From positions 1 to 55,089 of the forward strand of contig CAAGED010000001.1 in the NCBI GenBank assembly GCA_900768505.1: a stretch of 55,089 nucleotides of DNA, read 5' to 3'. A model generated the notes under the pieces. It was given only the letters and a program-made list of their open reading frames with translations, was not told where the DNA came from and ran no database searches. The DNA comes from Lentisphaeria bacterium. Lineage in GTDB: Bacteria > Verrucomicrobiota > Lentisphaeria > Victivallales > Victivallaceae. Position 1 is the first letter of the stretch. Each line of letters opens with the position of its first letter. Shown here one piece after another: positions 36,755-44,850 of the stretch. The position numbers and the translations under genes are program-made.

Positions 36755-36866
36755 CGCAAAACGCGCCCTGCTTCAGGGGAATTCGAGAGCGGCGGACTAA
36801 ACCCCCTCGAAAAAACTCGACATATCGCCACAAGAGCGCAGATTGCATATATTTTTGCAAAAAAAA

Positions 36867-36941
36867 TGGCTCCGACAGCTGGATTCGAACCAGCGACCAA
36901 GTGGTTAACAGCCACCTACTCTACCGCTGAGCTATGTCGGA
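36867..36941 (-). tRNA. tRNA-Asn, anticodon GTT
   Basis: Complete cloverleaf with acceptor TCCGACA/TGTCGGA, anticodon loop CTGTTAA and T arm CTGGTTCGAATCCAG. Encoded CCA at 36867-36869, followed by eight T on the minus strand. Confidence 0.97.
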
Positions 36942-37044
36942 GCATATAATATCTTAAATATAATCCATTTTGGTGAAAATGCAAATTTTAAGGTGCGTTT
37001 TTTTGCTTTTTTTATATAAAACGCACCTGTTTTTATCATTATCG

Positions 37045-37869
37045 TTATTTCAACGGATCAAACCAGTCCGCTCGACCAATTTCATCATTTGAACACGGAT
37101 GTCCCAAATTCCACATTTTATCGTAATTGTACGCACTGCTTAATAATTCTGCCGGAGCAGCATGTCCGTCACAATATACTATTACCGCTTTTTTACGATG
37201 CCTGAAGTGCATCGTCGGGTAGGCCTGCCACATTCCACCTGCCGGTTCAATTGAGGAACTCGGACCAACTAAATCGCTTCCCCAGTTACCATCCCGGCCA
37301 ACCGGAATTCCCGAATCCGCAAACATTATTTTCGTCGACGCACTCTTTATTTTTGAAATTTTTATCCCTGACTCAAAATCACTCGGATTCCAGGAGTCCG
37401 CATTTTTTTTGCCCACCATTGTATTATAACCGTATCCGCCACAACCCCGTTCAAATGCGGTTAAACCATCGTCATATGGCGACGAGGGACACTTGGTCAT
37501 TTCACCACTCATATATGGTTTAAGCGGTGAATTCTTGAAGGCATATTCTGCATCGCCGTTATTTGAGCCGCTGAAGGTGTCACCATGCCAGCGCTTGGTG
37601 TTGGTAGTCATCATATCCACGGCATAAGGAACTAATTTATCCTCATTGTCATCCGCGTAAATCATATTCGACAAGGCCAAACCTTTTAAATTGTTAGTGC
37701 AGTAGACTGTTTTGGCATTGTCCCGGGCACTGCTGAGGGAGGGAAGTGTTATCGAGGCTAATATTGCGATTATTGCGATAACTACCAGTAATTCTATCAG
37801 GGTAAAATTTTGCTGCCTTTTTTTTGCAGCGCAAGCAAAAATCTTGTTCATTGTATTTTTCCATTTCAT
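37045..37869 (-). CDS. Prepilin-like protein with C-terminal H-X9-DG motif
   Basis: Pseudopilin-type exported protein of 274 residues. The class III signal is KRQQNFTLIELLVVIAIIAILA with processing expected before F and a Glu at position +5. The C-terminal part holds the H-X9-DG pattern (HRKKAVIVYCDG). Such proteins are expanded in Lentisphaerota and Planctomycetota. Start could be 37869 or the ATG at 37851; neither has a strong ribosome site. No assembly genes are adjacent, so it would depend on prepilin peptidase and an assembly system elsewhere, possibly the pilus-like operon at 0.2-10.8 kb. Confidence 0.9.
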   Translation of the reverse strand: MKWKNTMNKIFACAAKKRQQNFTLIELLVVIAIIAILASITLPSLSSARDNAKTVYCTNNLKGLALSNMIYADDNEDKLVPYAVDMMTTNTKRWHGDTFSGSNNGDAEYAFKNSPLKPYMSGEMTKCPSSPYDDGLTAFERGCGGYGYNTMVGKKNADSWNPSDFESGIKISKIKSASTKIMFADSGIPVGRDGNWGSDLVGPSSSIEPAGGMWQAYPTMHFRHRKKAVIVYCDGHAAPAELLSSAYNYDKMWNLGHPCSNDEIGRADWFDPLK

Positions 37870-38089
37870 TGTGTCGTTGGCACTTTAATCCGATTTTTTT
37901 CAGATTAATTTAACTACATTTGGCAGGATCTGACTTGTTCGGCTGAGATTTATCAGCCCGACTTCACAGTTGCCCGACAGTCCCGGATTGGCGGAATTTT
38001 ATTCCGGACCGGAGTTCACTTGCCTTTGTATTCAGATTATTTTATTTGATCAGTTTCTTTTCTCCTTATTTTTTTGATTAAAAAATAAA
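37870..38089. other. Non-coding leader of the prepilin-like gene
   Basis: No gene seen. It holds the likely promoter and leader of the prepilin-like gene (minus strand) and T/A-rich tracts near 38045-38090 belonging to the fba terminator. No clear -35/-10 pair stands out. Confidence 0.5.
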
Positions 38090-38138
38090 ATGCAAAGCGG
38101 AATATGTCAATTAAATAATTGACTGCTCCACCTTGCAT
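38090..38138 (-). terminator. Extended cruciform, terminator of fba
   Basis: Outer arms 38090-38101 and 38127-38138 pair with two mismatches and enclose a perfect palindrome GTCAATTA-AA-TAATTGAC (38106-38123). On the minus strand the structure is followed by TTTATTTTTT. It lies about 70 bases past the fba stop codon. Confidence 0.75.
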
Positions 38139-38209
38139 TTCGTTTATTGAAAAATCTTCCCTTCGTATAACCGGGAAAACTTCTCAATGTCAAAAACTCT
38201 CAACAAATA

Positions 38210-39190
38210 TTATTTGTCAAAAGCATGACCCGCAGAACCCAATACTTCGATGTTCTTGCGCTTGTAAAGTTCCTTCAACGCTACGCGTGCCGGACCCAAA
38301 TACTTACGCGGATCAAATTCCTCCGGCTTATCGTGGAAGACCTTGCGAATTGCCGCTGTCATTGCCAAACGGCCATCGGAGTCGATATTGATCTTGCATA
38401 CTGCAGATTTAGCAGCCAAACGCAACTGATCTTCGCCGATACCGATCGCATCCTTCAACTTGCCGCCGTTTTCGTTGATGATCTTGACCAATTCCGGCGG
38501 AACTGAGGATGAACCGTGCAATACAATCGGGAATCCCGGAATGCGCTTTTCGATTTCAGCCAAAATGTCCAAACGGATTTTCGGATTTTCGCCCGGCTTG
38601 AACTTGAACGCACCGTGTGATGTACCGATTGCGATCGCCAAGCTGTCTACACCGGTCTTCTTTACGAAGTCTTCTACCTCTTCCGGCTGAGTGTAGGTAT
38701 GGTGGGTTGAAGATACTTCATCCTCAACACCGGCCAACACGCCCAATTCACCTTCAACGGTTACATCGTGTGCGTGAGCATATTCAACCACCTTCTTGGT
38801 GATGGCAACGTTTTCATCGTACGGGAAATGTGAGCCGTCGATCATTACTGAGGAGAAGCCGAAATCAATGCAGCTCTTGCAGGTTTCGAAATCCGGACCG
38901 TGATCCAAGTGCAATACAATCGGAATGCACTTGCCGTTGCCGATTTCCTTTGCATATTCAACCGCACCCTGGGCCAAATAACGCAACAAGGTCTGGTTGG
39001 CATATTCACGTGCGCCCTTGGAAACCTGAAGAATCAACGGTGACTCAGTTTCAGTACAAGCCTGAATAATGGCCTGAAGCTGTTCCATGTTGTTGAAGTT
39101 GTAGGCCGGAATTGCATATCCGCCCTTGATAGCCTTGGCAAAAAGTTCCTTGGTGTTGACCAAGCCGAGAGATTTGTAGCTCACTGCCAT
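38210..39190 (-). CDS. fba: Class II fructose-bisphosphate aldolase
   Basis: Zinc-dependent cleavage of fructose 1,6-bisphosphate. The 326-residue protein has the zinc-ligand segment VLHLDHGPDF, the VEGELG and DSLAIAIGTSHGAF motifs and VLHGSSSVP. It is of the class IIB type by length and motif spacing. It stands alone with a cruciform terminator behind it. With tpiA and the PPi phosphofructokinase it gives consecutive glycolytic steps in this window. Confidence 0.96.
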   Translation of the reverse strand: MAVSYKSLGLVNTKELFAKAIKGGYAIPAYNFNNMEQLQAIIQACTETESPLILQVSKGAREYANQTLLRYLAQGAVEYAKEIGNGKCIPIVLHLDHGPDFETCKSCIDFGFSSVMIDGSHFPYDENVAITKKVVEYAHAHDVTVEGELGVLAGVEDEVSSTHHTYTQPEEVEDFVKKTGVDSLAIAIGTSHGAFKFKPGENPKIRLDILAEIEKRIPGFPIVLHGSSSVPPELVKIINENGGKLKDAIGIGEDQLRLAAKSAVCKINIDSDGRLAMTAAIRKVFHDKPEEFDPRKYLGPARVALKELYKRKNIEVLGSAGHAFDK

Positions 39191-39440
39191 TTTCTGATTC
39201 CTTATATTTGGTTTATTCGATAATTAGCATATCAGATAATACAATACGTTAATTATAAAACTCAAAAACTTGTGCTTACCGTGAACTCGCGGCAGGGGGA
39301 TTTTCTTTCCCGTCTCCTTAAGATTTACCGATTTTTACGCACATATGAAATTTAAACCCTTTTGCCGAAAAAAGCAAATTTTTTTTCAGTTTTTTTGCGC
39401 TTAATCCGTAATTTTGCCGCCTGACCGATTCTTTCTGTCC

Positions 39441-40373
39441 TTAATGCAATTGCTTCTCCACCTCGCCCCAAGATAACTTATCCTGATATTCCAGCGGCAG
39501 CGCCTCCGGGTGCTGATGTCGAAACCAAGTCAGCTGGCGCCGGGCAAATTGCCAGGTGGCGGTTACAATTCGTTCCCGGAGCTGCTCAAAATTCAATCTG
39601 CCGTCCAGATACTCCCCGATTAAATTATATCCGATCGCCTGCCGCGCCGTGGGGGTGGCAAGCAATCCAACTTTCAGTACCCTTTCGGCCTCCTCCACCC
39701 AGCCGGAATTCAACATTTCCAAGGTACGTCCGGCAATGCGGTCGCGTAAATACTCCCGTTTGGGGGTCAAAGCCAATGAGAGAGCATTATAAGCGGGATG
39801 GAGCATTTTATTTTGCTGCAGAGTGACAATTGATTCCCCGGTCAGCAGCCGAACCTCCAGGGCTCGAATCATTTTGCGCTGATTGGTGGAATATTTTTCG
39901 TAGGCCAGAGGATCCTCCCGGCATGTACGCGCCAGTAATTCTGGAAGAGCCGCCGCATTATCGTACTGGGCATCAAGCTGCGCCCGCAACTCCCGATCGC
40001 CGGGCAGGTCGTCCAAACCGTATTGCAGTGCTTTGATGTACATGCCGCTGCCGCCGCAAATTATGGGCAATTTGCCCCGCTGCCCGATTTCTTTAATTGC
40101 GTTGTGAGCCCGATTCAGAAAGAACCAGACGTCCACCCGGTCGAAAATGGAGCAGCAATCAATTAGATGATGGGGAATTTCCAACTTTTCCGCCGCCGAT
40201 GGTTTGGCGACTCCGATACTCAACTCCCGGTAGAACTGCATGGAATCGGCGGAGACGATTTCGCCGTTATAACGCCGAGCCGCCTCCAGTGCAAGAGCGG
40301 ATTTCCCGCTGGCGGTTGGACCCATGATGATTAAAATCCGGCAATTTTTTAATGAGGCATTTATTTCGGGCAT
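39441..40373 (-). CDS. miaA: tRNA dimethylallyltransferase
   Basis: Adds a dimethylallyl group to A37 of tRNAs reading U-starting codons. The 310-residue protein has the P-loop MGPTASGKSALA, the SADSMQFYR motif with the catalytic Asp, and GVAKPSAAE. The length is normal. It is 15 bases downstream of lspA. A stretch of about 250 bases between this gene's stop and fba (39191-39440) shows only AT-rich non-coding sequence. Confidence 0.96.
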   Translation of the reverse strand: MPEINASLKNCRILIIMGPTASGKSALALEAARRYNGEIVSADSMQFYRELSIGVAKPSAAEKLEIPHHLIDCCSIFDRVDVWFFLNRAHNAIKEIGQRGKLPIICGGSGMYIKALQYGLDDLPGDRELRAQLDAQYDNAAALPELLARTCREDPLAYEKYSTNQRKMIRALEVRLLTGESIVTLQQNKMLHPAYNALSLALTPKREYLRDRIAGRTLEMLNSGWVEEAERVLKVGLLATPTARQAIGYNLIGEYLDGRLNFEQLRERIVTATWQFARRQLTWFRHQHPEALPLEYQDKLSWGEVEKQLH

Positions 40374-40388
40374 GGGAACATCAGCGGT

Positions 40389-40919
40389 TTATTGGGCATC
40401 GATTGAGCTTGCGGCTTTTTTACGGTCTCTGGCAAAACTTGAAAGAATAAACAAACCAGTGCCGGTGCAGATGGCAATATCCGCTACATTGAAGGTCGGC
40501 CAGTGGTAACTGCCGACATAAAAATCCAAAAAATCCACTACCGCACCCCGGCTGATTCGATCCGCCGAATTGCCGATGACTCCGGCGATAATCATAAAAA
40601 CGGCAAAATACCGTTCCGTATATCCCTCGGTCAATGGCCGCAGAAACATCACGGCCAGTATCACCACCAGCATGCCGACTATCAGCAGCAGCCAAGCATA
40701 ACCGGAGAACATTCCCCAGGCCGCCCCGGTGTTGGTAGCGTAGGTTATACTGAAGAATTTATCGATAACCGGCACGGTTTCTCCCTGCCGGCCGAAAGCG
40801 GAAACGACCAGAATTTTAGTAATTTGATCCAGGAGAAGCAAAAACGCCCCCAGAGCCAGCGCCAGTCCGACAATTTTTCGTTCACCAGTGGTGCCCGGAA
40901 TTATTTTTGCCTCCCCCAT
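40389..40919 (-). CDS. lspA: Lipoprotein signal peptidase
   Basis: Signal peptidase II, an aspartyl protease of the inner membrane that cleaves before the lipid-modified Cys of prolipoproteins. The 176-residue protein has four helices, with the catalytic Asp residues in GNSADRISRG...DFLDF and FNVADIAI. I chose the ATG at 40919 because AGGAG lies 7 nt upstream; a longer reading from TTG adds five residues. It fits with the several lipoproteins of this window. Confidence 0.94.
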   Translation of the reverse strand: MGEAKIIPGTTGERKIVGLALALGAFLLLLDQITKILVVSAFGRQGETVPVIDKFFSITYATNTGAAWGMFSGYAWLLLIVGMLVVILAVMFLRPLTEGYTERYFAVFMIIAGVIGNSADRISRGAVVDFLDFYVGSYHWPTFNVADIAICTGTGLFILSSFARDRKKAASSIDAQ

Positions 40920-40953
40920 GGTCAACTCCTGCAAATTAATAAATTAAAAAGCC

Positions 40954-41370
40954 TCAGCGGCTGATGTTGGGGTTGAACCCGTGATGCTTTTCCCGAATGC
41001 TTTTGCAGTTGGTGCAATAAATTGCATACGGGCGAACTTCCAGCCGGGCTTCCGGAATCGGCTTGCCGCAATCGAAACATTTGCCGTATTTGTCATTGAT
41101 CAAACGATCGATGGCATCTTCGATCAGGCGTAAAACGTCGCCATCCTCGGAGAGCATCTGCAACTCCATATCGTGCCGCCAATTATCACTGCCCTGATCG
41201 GCCATGTGGGTGGTAACGCCGCGTTTATCACTGTTTTCGGCACTGAGTGCGTCTTCGGCGTGATATTGCATATTGGAGAGAACGCGCTCCCGCTGTTCCA
41301 GTAACAAATCGAGAAATTTCTTCTTCTTTCCGGTGAAAACCGGAAGTGCAGAGGTTTTAAATTGAGCCAT
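40954..41370 (-). CDS. DksA/TraR-type zinc-finger protein
   Basis: Protein of 138 residues with a coiled coil (about 15-60) and a C-terminal C4 zinc finger CFDCG...CTNC. DksA-type proteins bind RNA polymerase through its secondary channel. The gene precedes lspA by 34 bases, a common order. The tail is basic. A perfect inverted repeat in the leader (41415-41451) may regulate it. Confidence 0.9.
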   Translation of the reverse strand: MAQFKTSALPVFTGKKKKFLDLLLEQRERVLSNMQYHAEDALSAENSDKRGVTTHMADQGSDNWRHDMELQMLSEDGDVLRLIEDAIDRLINDKYGKCFDCGKPIPEARLEVRPYAIYCTNCKSIREKHHGFNPNISR

Positions 41371-41786
41371 AATATACTTACCCTGACGTTAATTAAGTTG
41401 TATACTACCAATCAGTTGTAAAAGTATCACTTTAAATTGTCCTTTTACAACAACCCGTCGAACCCATTTTTATCTTTTATCTTCGTAATATAGCATATTA
41501 GACAATGAAAGTCAATCGTTTGTTTGCCGCTTAAGTTCAAAAAAACTTTTTTATCCGACTATTCATTCTGGAAACCCGATAAAACTTATCTTTATTAAAG
41601 AAAAATAAGTTGTATTTAACGATTTGTGGAACTATATTACAAAAGAATTGTACTATTTTTCCGGGGCAGCAGCTGAGAGCAAAACGGCTTTTGCCGCCGG
41701 CGCGAAACCAACCAGCCGCTACTTTGTACACAGAAAAATTCTCGGTTCAAGTGCGGAAGAGTGTGAAATTAAGGATTTTTACAAAA
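41371..41786. other. Divergent intergenic region between the dksA-type gene and psd
   Basis: No gene seen in its 416 bases. It carries the inverted repeat listed separately and AT-rich stretches at 41455-41625 suited to promoters for both sides. The reading frame that extends psd upstream here (to 41610) has no family similarity and was not used. Confidence 0.5.
41415..41451. promoter_or_regulatory. 10-bp inverted repeat upstream of the dksA-type gene
   Basis: Perfect arms GTTGTAAAAG (41415-41424) and CTTTTACAAC (41442-41451) with a 17-nt spacer, 45 bases from the dksA-type start codon. The arm spacing (27 bp centre to centre) is not a whole number of helical turns. TTGTTG and TTGTAA hexamers overlap the repeat on the minus strand, so an operator role is possible. 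Confidence 0.55.
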
Positions 41787-42476
41787 ATGACATTGACTCA
41801 TTACGGAATCAGAGAGTGGGGCGGCAGCGGTATTATCGCCCTGATTTTGGAAGCCGGCGCCTTTTGGTTGCTGAACAACGGCTGTTTCGGCCTGGGATTG
41901 GGGCTGATGATTTTTATTGCACTGATTTGGCTGGCACTGGCGGCTTTCTTCCGCTCGCCAAGGCGGAAAATTCCCAACGGATCCAACCTTATTTTAGGAC
42001 CGGCGGATGGTACGGTGCGGGATATTGAAGTAGTGGATTTCGATATGCCGCCATTTGACGCTCAGGGCGGCAAAGCATTGCGAATTGGCATGTTTCTCTC
42101 GGTGTTCAATGTGCACGTGAACCGGGCGCCGGCGGATATGAAAGTTATGGACAAGCGTTACCGCGAGGGGCGCTATCTGGATGCGAGAAACAGTAATTGC
42201 GCCAAGGAGAACGAGGCGATGACCATCTCCGGAGCCGGCTCGATTGACGGCGTTAAATTTCCCGTGGCGGTACGGCAGATTTCCGGCGCCATTGCCCGGC
42301 GGATTGTCTGCCCGGTAGAACCAGGCAGGGAATTGAAAAAAGGTGAAATCTACGGCATGATCAAGTTCGGCTCCCGGACTGAAATTTATCTGCCGGATGA
42401 TGGAAGTTTTGAAATAAAAGTTAAAATCGGCGACAAGGTTCGCTCCGGTACTACCGTAGTGGCGGTAAAAAAATAA
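41787..42476 (+). CDS. psd: Phosphatidylserine decarboxylase
   Basis: Converts phosphatidylserine to phosphatidylethanolamine. The 229-residue protein is the short type, with membrane helices near 12-50, the FNVHVNRAP motif and KFGSRTEIYLP, where cleavage before Ser makes the pyruvoyl group. The start at 41787 has AAGGA about 11 nt upstream. pssA follows after about 155 bases. Confidence 0.93.
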   Translation: MTLTHYGIREWGGSGIIALILEAGAFWLLNNGCFGLGLGLMIFIALIWLALAAFFRSPRRKIPNGSNLILGPADGTVRDIEVVDFDMPPFDAQGGKALRIGMFLSVFNVHVNRAPADMKVMDKRYREGRYLDARNSNCAKENEAMTISGAGSIDGVKFPVAVRQISGAIARRIVCPVEPGRELKKGEIYGMIKFGSRTEIYLPDDGSFEIKVKIGDKVRSGTTVVAVKK

Positions 42477-42633
42477 ATCGCAGGCCGTCATTTTTTAATA
42501 TATTTATTATCAAACAGTAATGACATTTATCGGCGATTTGACGGATTAATGACGGAATAAAAAAAATTGTAAATTCGCCAGGTGTGATGTAAATGACGGC
42601 GAATTGAAACGTTGGAAAACATGGAGTTTGACG

Positions 42634-43455
42634 GTGAAAAAGAAATTCAGCTTGAAATTTACCAAACAGCAATTGCGTTGGGTACCGAATGCATTAACTT
42701 TGTGCAACTCTTTGTGCGGCTTCTGGGCAATTATCTATACCCTCACCGTTTACAACGAAGGCATCAGCAAAGCAGAATATTTGCAGGTTTTTGCCGTAAG
42801 TGCCTGGATTATTGTGTTTGCCATGGTTTTTGATGCCATGGACGGTTTTGCAGCCCGGCTGCTAAATGCCGCAAGTATGCACGGTCTGCAGATGGATTCA
42901 CTGGCGGACATGGTCACCTTTGGTGTGGCGCCGGCAGTTATCGTGACAATTATGACTCATGTTCTGCATTCAAGTTGGAACGGCATCAATTTCGCCGTTT
43001 ATCTGCTTTGTTCGATATATCTTGGATGTGCGGCACTGCGGTTGGCCACCTACAATGTCCACGCCATTCAGGAGAAGAAAAGCGGCGAAAAATTTACCGG
43101 CCTGCCCTCCCCAGGAGCGGCGGCGGCGATTTGCAGTGTTGTGCTTATTTATGGTCAATTCAGTGAGCGCTTGGATCGTTTCACCTATTTTTTACCGATT
43201 TATGCGGCAATACTGGGTTTTCTGATGGTCAGCACAATTCCTTACACGCACATGGGGCGGTGGACTTTCTCGGTGCGGCGCAATCGCAAACGTTTGGTAA
43301 TGTTGCTGATTGGTTTGGGTTTAGTAGTTATTTTCCGGGCGATGGCGGTGGTGGTGCTGCTGAATTTGTACATCCTCTCCGGACCGTTTAACTCCCTGGT
43401 AAATTGGCTTAAACGGGGCGGATCGGCCAGTTCGGCAACTGCCGCCGGTCAGTAA
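42634..43455 (+). CDS. pssA: CDP-diacylglycerol-serine O-phosphatidyltransferase
   Basis: Makes phosphatidylserine, substrate of the preceding Psd. The membrane protein of 273 residues has the CDP-alcohol phosphatidyltransferase motif DAMDGFAAR...GLQMDSLAD and seven to eight helices. The GTG start at 42634 has GGAG at good spacing; an upstream TTG at 42604 lacks it. Confidence 0.93.
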   Translation: MKKKFSLKFTKQQLRWVPNALTLCNSLCGFWAIIYTLTVYNEGISKAEYLQVFAVSAWIIVFAMVFDAMDGFAARLLNAASMHGLQMDSLADMVTFGVAPAVIVTIMTHVLHSSWNGINFAVYLLCSIYLGCAALRLATYNVHAIQEKKSGEKFTGLPSPGAAAAICSVVLIYGQFSERLDRFTYFLPIYAAILGFLMVSTIPYTHMGRWTFSVRRNRKRLVMLLIGLGLVVIFRAMAVVVLLNLYILSGPFNSLVNWLKRGGSASSATAAGQ

Positions 43456-43549
43456 TCGGTAATTATATAATTTTTTTGACTTGAGCTACTTGCGTAATAA
43501 TCCGGAACAATATGAAATTGGAACCGGGAGATTTAAGGATTGAACTATC

Positions 43550-44527
43550 ATGAAATATCTCATTACCGGCGGCGCCGGTTTTATCGGCGGCCATTTAGCT
43601 GAATTGATGATCAGCAGGGGCGATCAGGTAACGGCATTGGACAACCTTTCCACTGGCTCGTTGCGCAATATTGCCAAGGTGGCGGAAAATTCGAATTTTA
43701 CCTTTATCAAAGGAGATATTCTGGATTATCCGGCAATGGACGAATTGGTGGCAAGTCACGACGCGGTAATTCATTTGGCCGCCGCCGTGGGAGTGGAACT
43801 GGTGGTTCATGACCCGGCACGCACCATCATTACCAATGTTCAGGGGACGGAAAATGTAATCAAGGCGGCCACCAAGTGTAAAAAAAGGGTGATTGTCGCC
43901 TCAACCAGCGAGGTTTACGGCAAATCCGACAAGCCGGAGTTCAATGAGCATGATGATTTGATTATCGGTTCGCCATTCAATTCCCGCTGGTGTTACGCCT
44001 GCAGTAAACTGCTGGATGAATTTTATCTGATGGCTTTCACCCGGGATTACGGACTGCCGGGGACAATTGTCCGCTTTTTCAACACCGTCGGCCCCCGGCA
44101 GACCGGCCAGTACGGCATGGTTATTCCCCGTTTTGTGGGAGCGGCGCTGCGCGGAGAGCCATTACGAGTTTTTGGCGACGGCTTGCAGTCCCGCTGCTTC
44201 TGTCATGTGCATGACACCATTCGGGCATTATACAGTTTAATTGGCAATTCAGAGTCGGTGGGGGGGATTTACAACATCGGCAGTCACAACAATACCACGA
44301 TTTTGGATTTAGCCAAACTGGTGATCAGGCGTCTGGGGAGCAGTTCAGAAATAAAAATCATCTCCTACGACGAAGCATACGAGGCGGGATTTGAAGATAT
44401 GCGGCGGCGGATGCCGGACATTGAGCGAATCAGCTCGCTGCTTGATTGGCATCCGGAACGCTCATTGGAGACCATTATTGACGACGTGGCCGCTGATTTG
44501 CGGGATTTGACCAAGTCGGCAAAGTAG
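43550..44527 (+). CDS. NAD-dependent sugar-nucleotide epimerase/dehydratase (SDR family)
   Basis: Extended SDR enzyme, 325 residues, with GGAGFIGGH for NAD binding, STSEVYG and the catalytic YACSK. Residue patterns such as RWCYACSKLLDE and FNTVGPRQTGQYG suit UDP-sugar epimerases or decarboxylases (GalE/UXS-like); which reaction cannot be fixed from sequence. It likely feeds envelope polysaccharide. It ends before a double hairpin terminator. Confidence 0.86.
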   Translation: MKYLITGGAGFIGGHLAELMISRGDQVTALDNLSTGSLRNIAKVAENSNFTFIKGDILDYPAMDELVASHDAVIHLAAAVGVELVVHDPARTIITNVQGTENVIKAATKCKKRVIVASTSEVYGKSDKPEFNEHDDLIIGSPFNSRWCYACSKLLDEFYLMAFTRDYGLPGTIVRFFNTVGPRQTGQYGMVIPRFVGAALRGEPLRVFGDGLQSRCFCHVHDTIRALYSLIGNSESVGGIYNIGSHNNTTILDLAKLVIRRLGSSSEIKIISYDEAYEAGFEDMRRRMPDIERISSLLDWHPERSLETIIDDVAADLRDLTKSAK

Positions 44528-44539
44528 ACGATTTATTTG

Positions 44540-44631
44540 CGGCGGCGTTTTGCCAAAATGCGCCGCCGGATGAATTAATAAAGGCCGGCACGCCCGGGGA
44601 AAAAATTTTCGGGGCGCGGCGGGATTTTTTT
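44540..44631 (+). terminator. Tandem hairpins after the epimerase gene
   Basis: First hairpin: 8-bp stem 44540-44547 with 44561-44568 extended by TTTT/AAAA. Second: an imperfect GC-rich stem from about 44590 ending in seven T (44625-44631). Confidence 0.75.
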
Positions 44632-44691
44632 ATTTAACGTCAGGCAAAATTGCTCTGGCTGAAACAATTAAATTCGGGATGGACGAAAAAA

Positions 44692-44850
44692 ATGCTTTTG
44701 GGAATGGGTGATCTTTGGGTGGCACTCGCCTATATTTTAAATTTTGCCGCTTTGCTGCTTTGCATCGGTTATGGAATTTATAATTACAATCGGGATGATT
44801 CTGAAGTTGTTCCTATTGAGGAGCAGAATAAAGGCGGTCATGTCAAATGA
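44692..44850 (+). CDS. Small accessory protein of the sodium symporter
   Basis: Protein of 52 residues with one membrane helix (MGDLWVALAYILNFAALLLCIGYGIYN) and a charged tail. It overlaps the symporter start by 4 bases (ATGA), so the two are translationally coupled. Similar small genes called symporter small accessory protein precede solute:sodium symporters in other bacteria. The start at 44692 has GGATGG upstream. Confidence 0.8.
   Translation: MLLGMGDLWVALAYILNFAALLLCIGYGIYNYNRDDSEVVPIEEQNKGGHVK

Noticed and set aside
36324..36813. CRISPR array
   Set aside because: Repeat copies differ in length and spacing and there are no regular spacers or cas genes.
36659..36949. Plus-strand reading frame over tRNA-Asn
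   Set aside because: It reads through the repeat and the antisense of the tRNA; no ribosome site.
41610..41786. Longer psd starting at 41610
   Set aside because: The extra 59 residues do not resemble the family and the ATG at 41787 has its own ribosome site.
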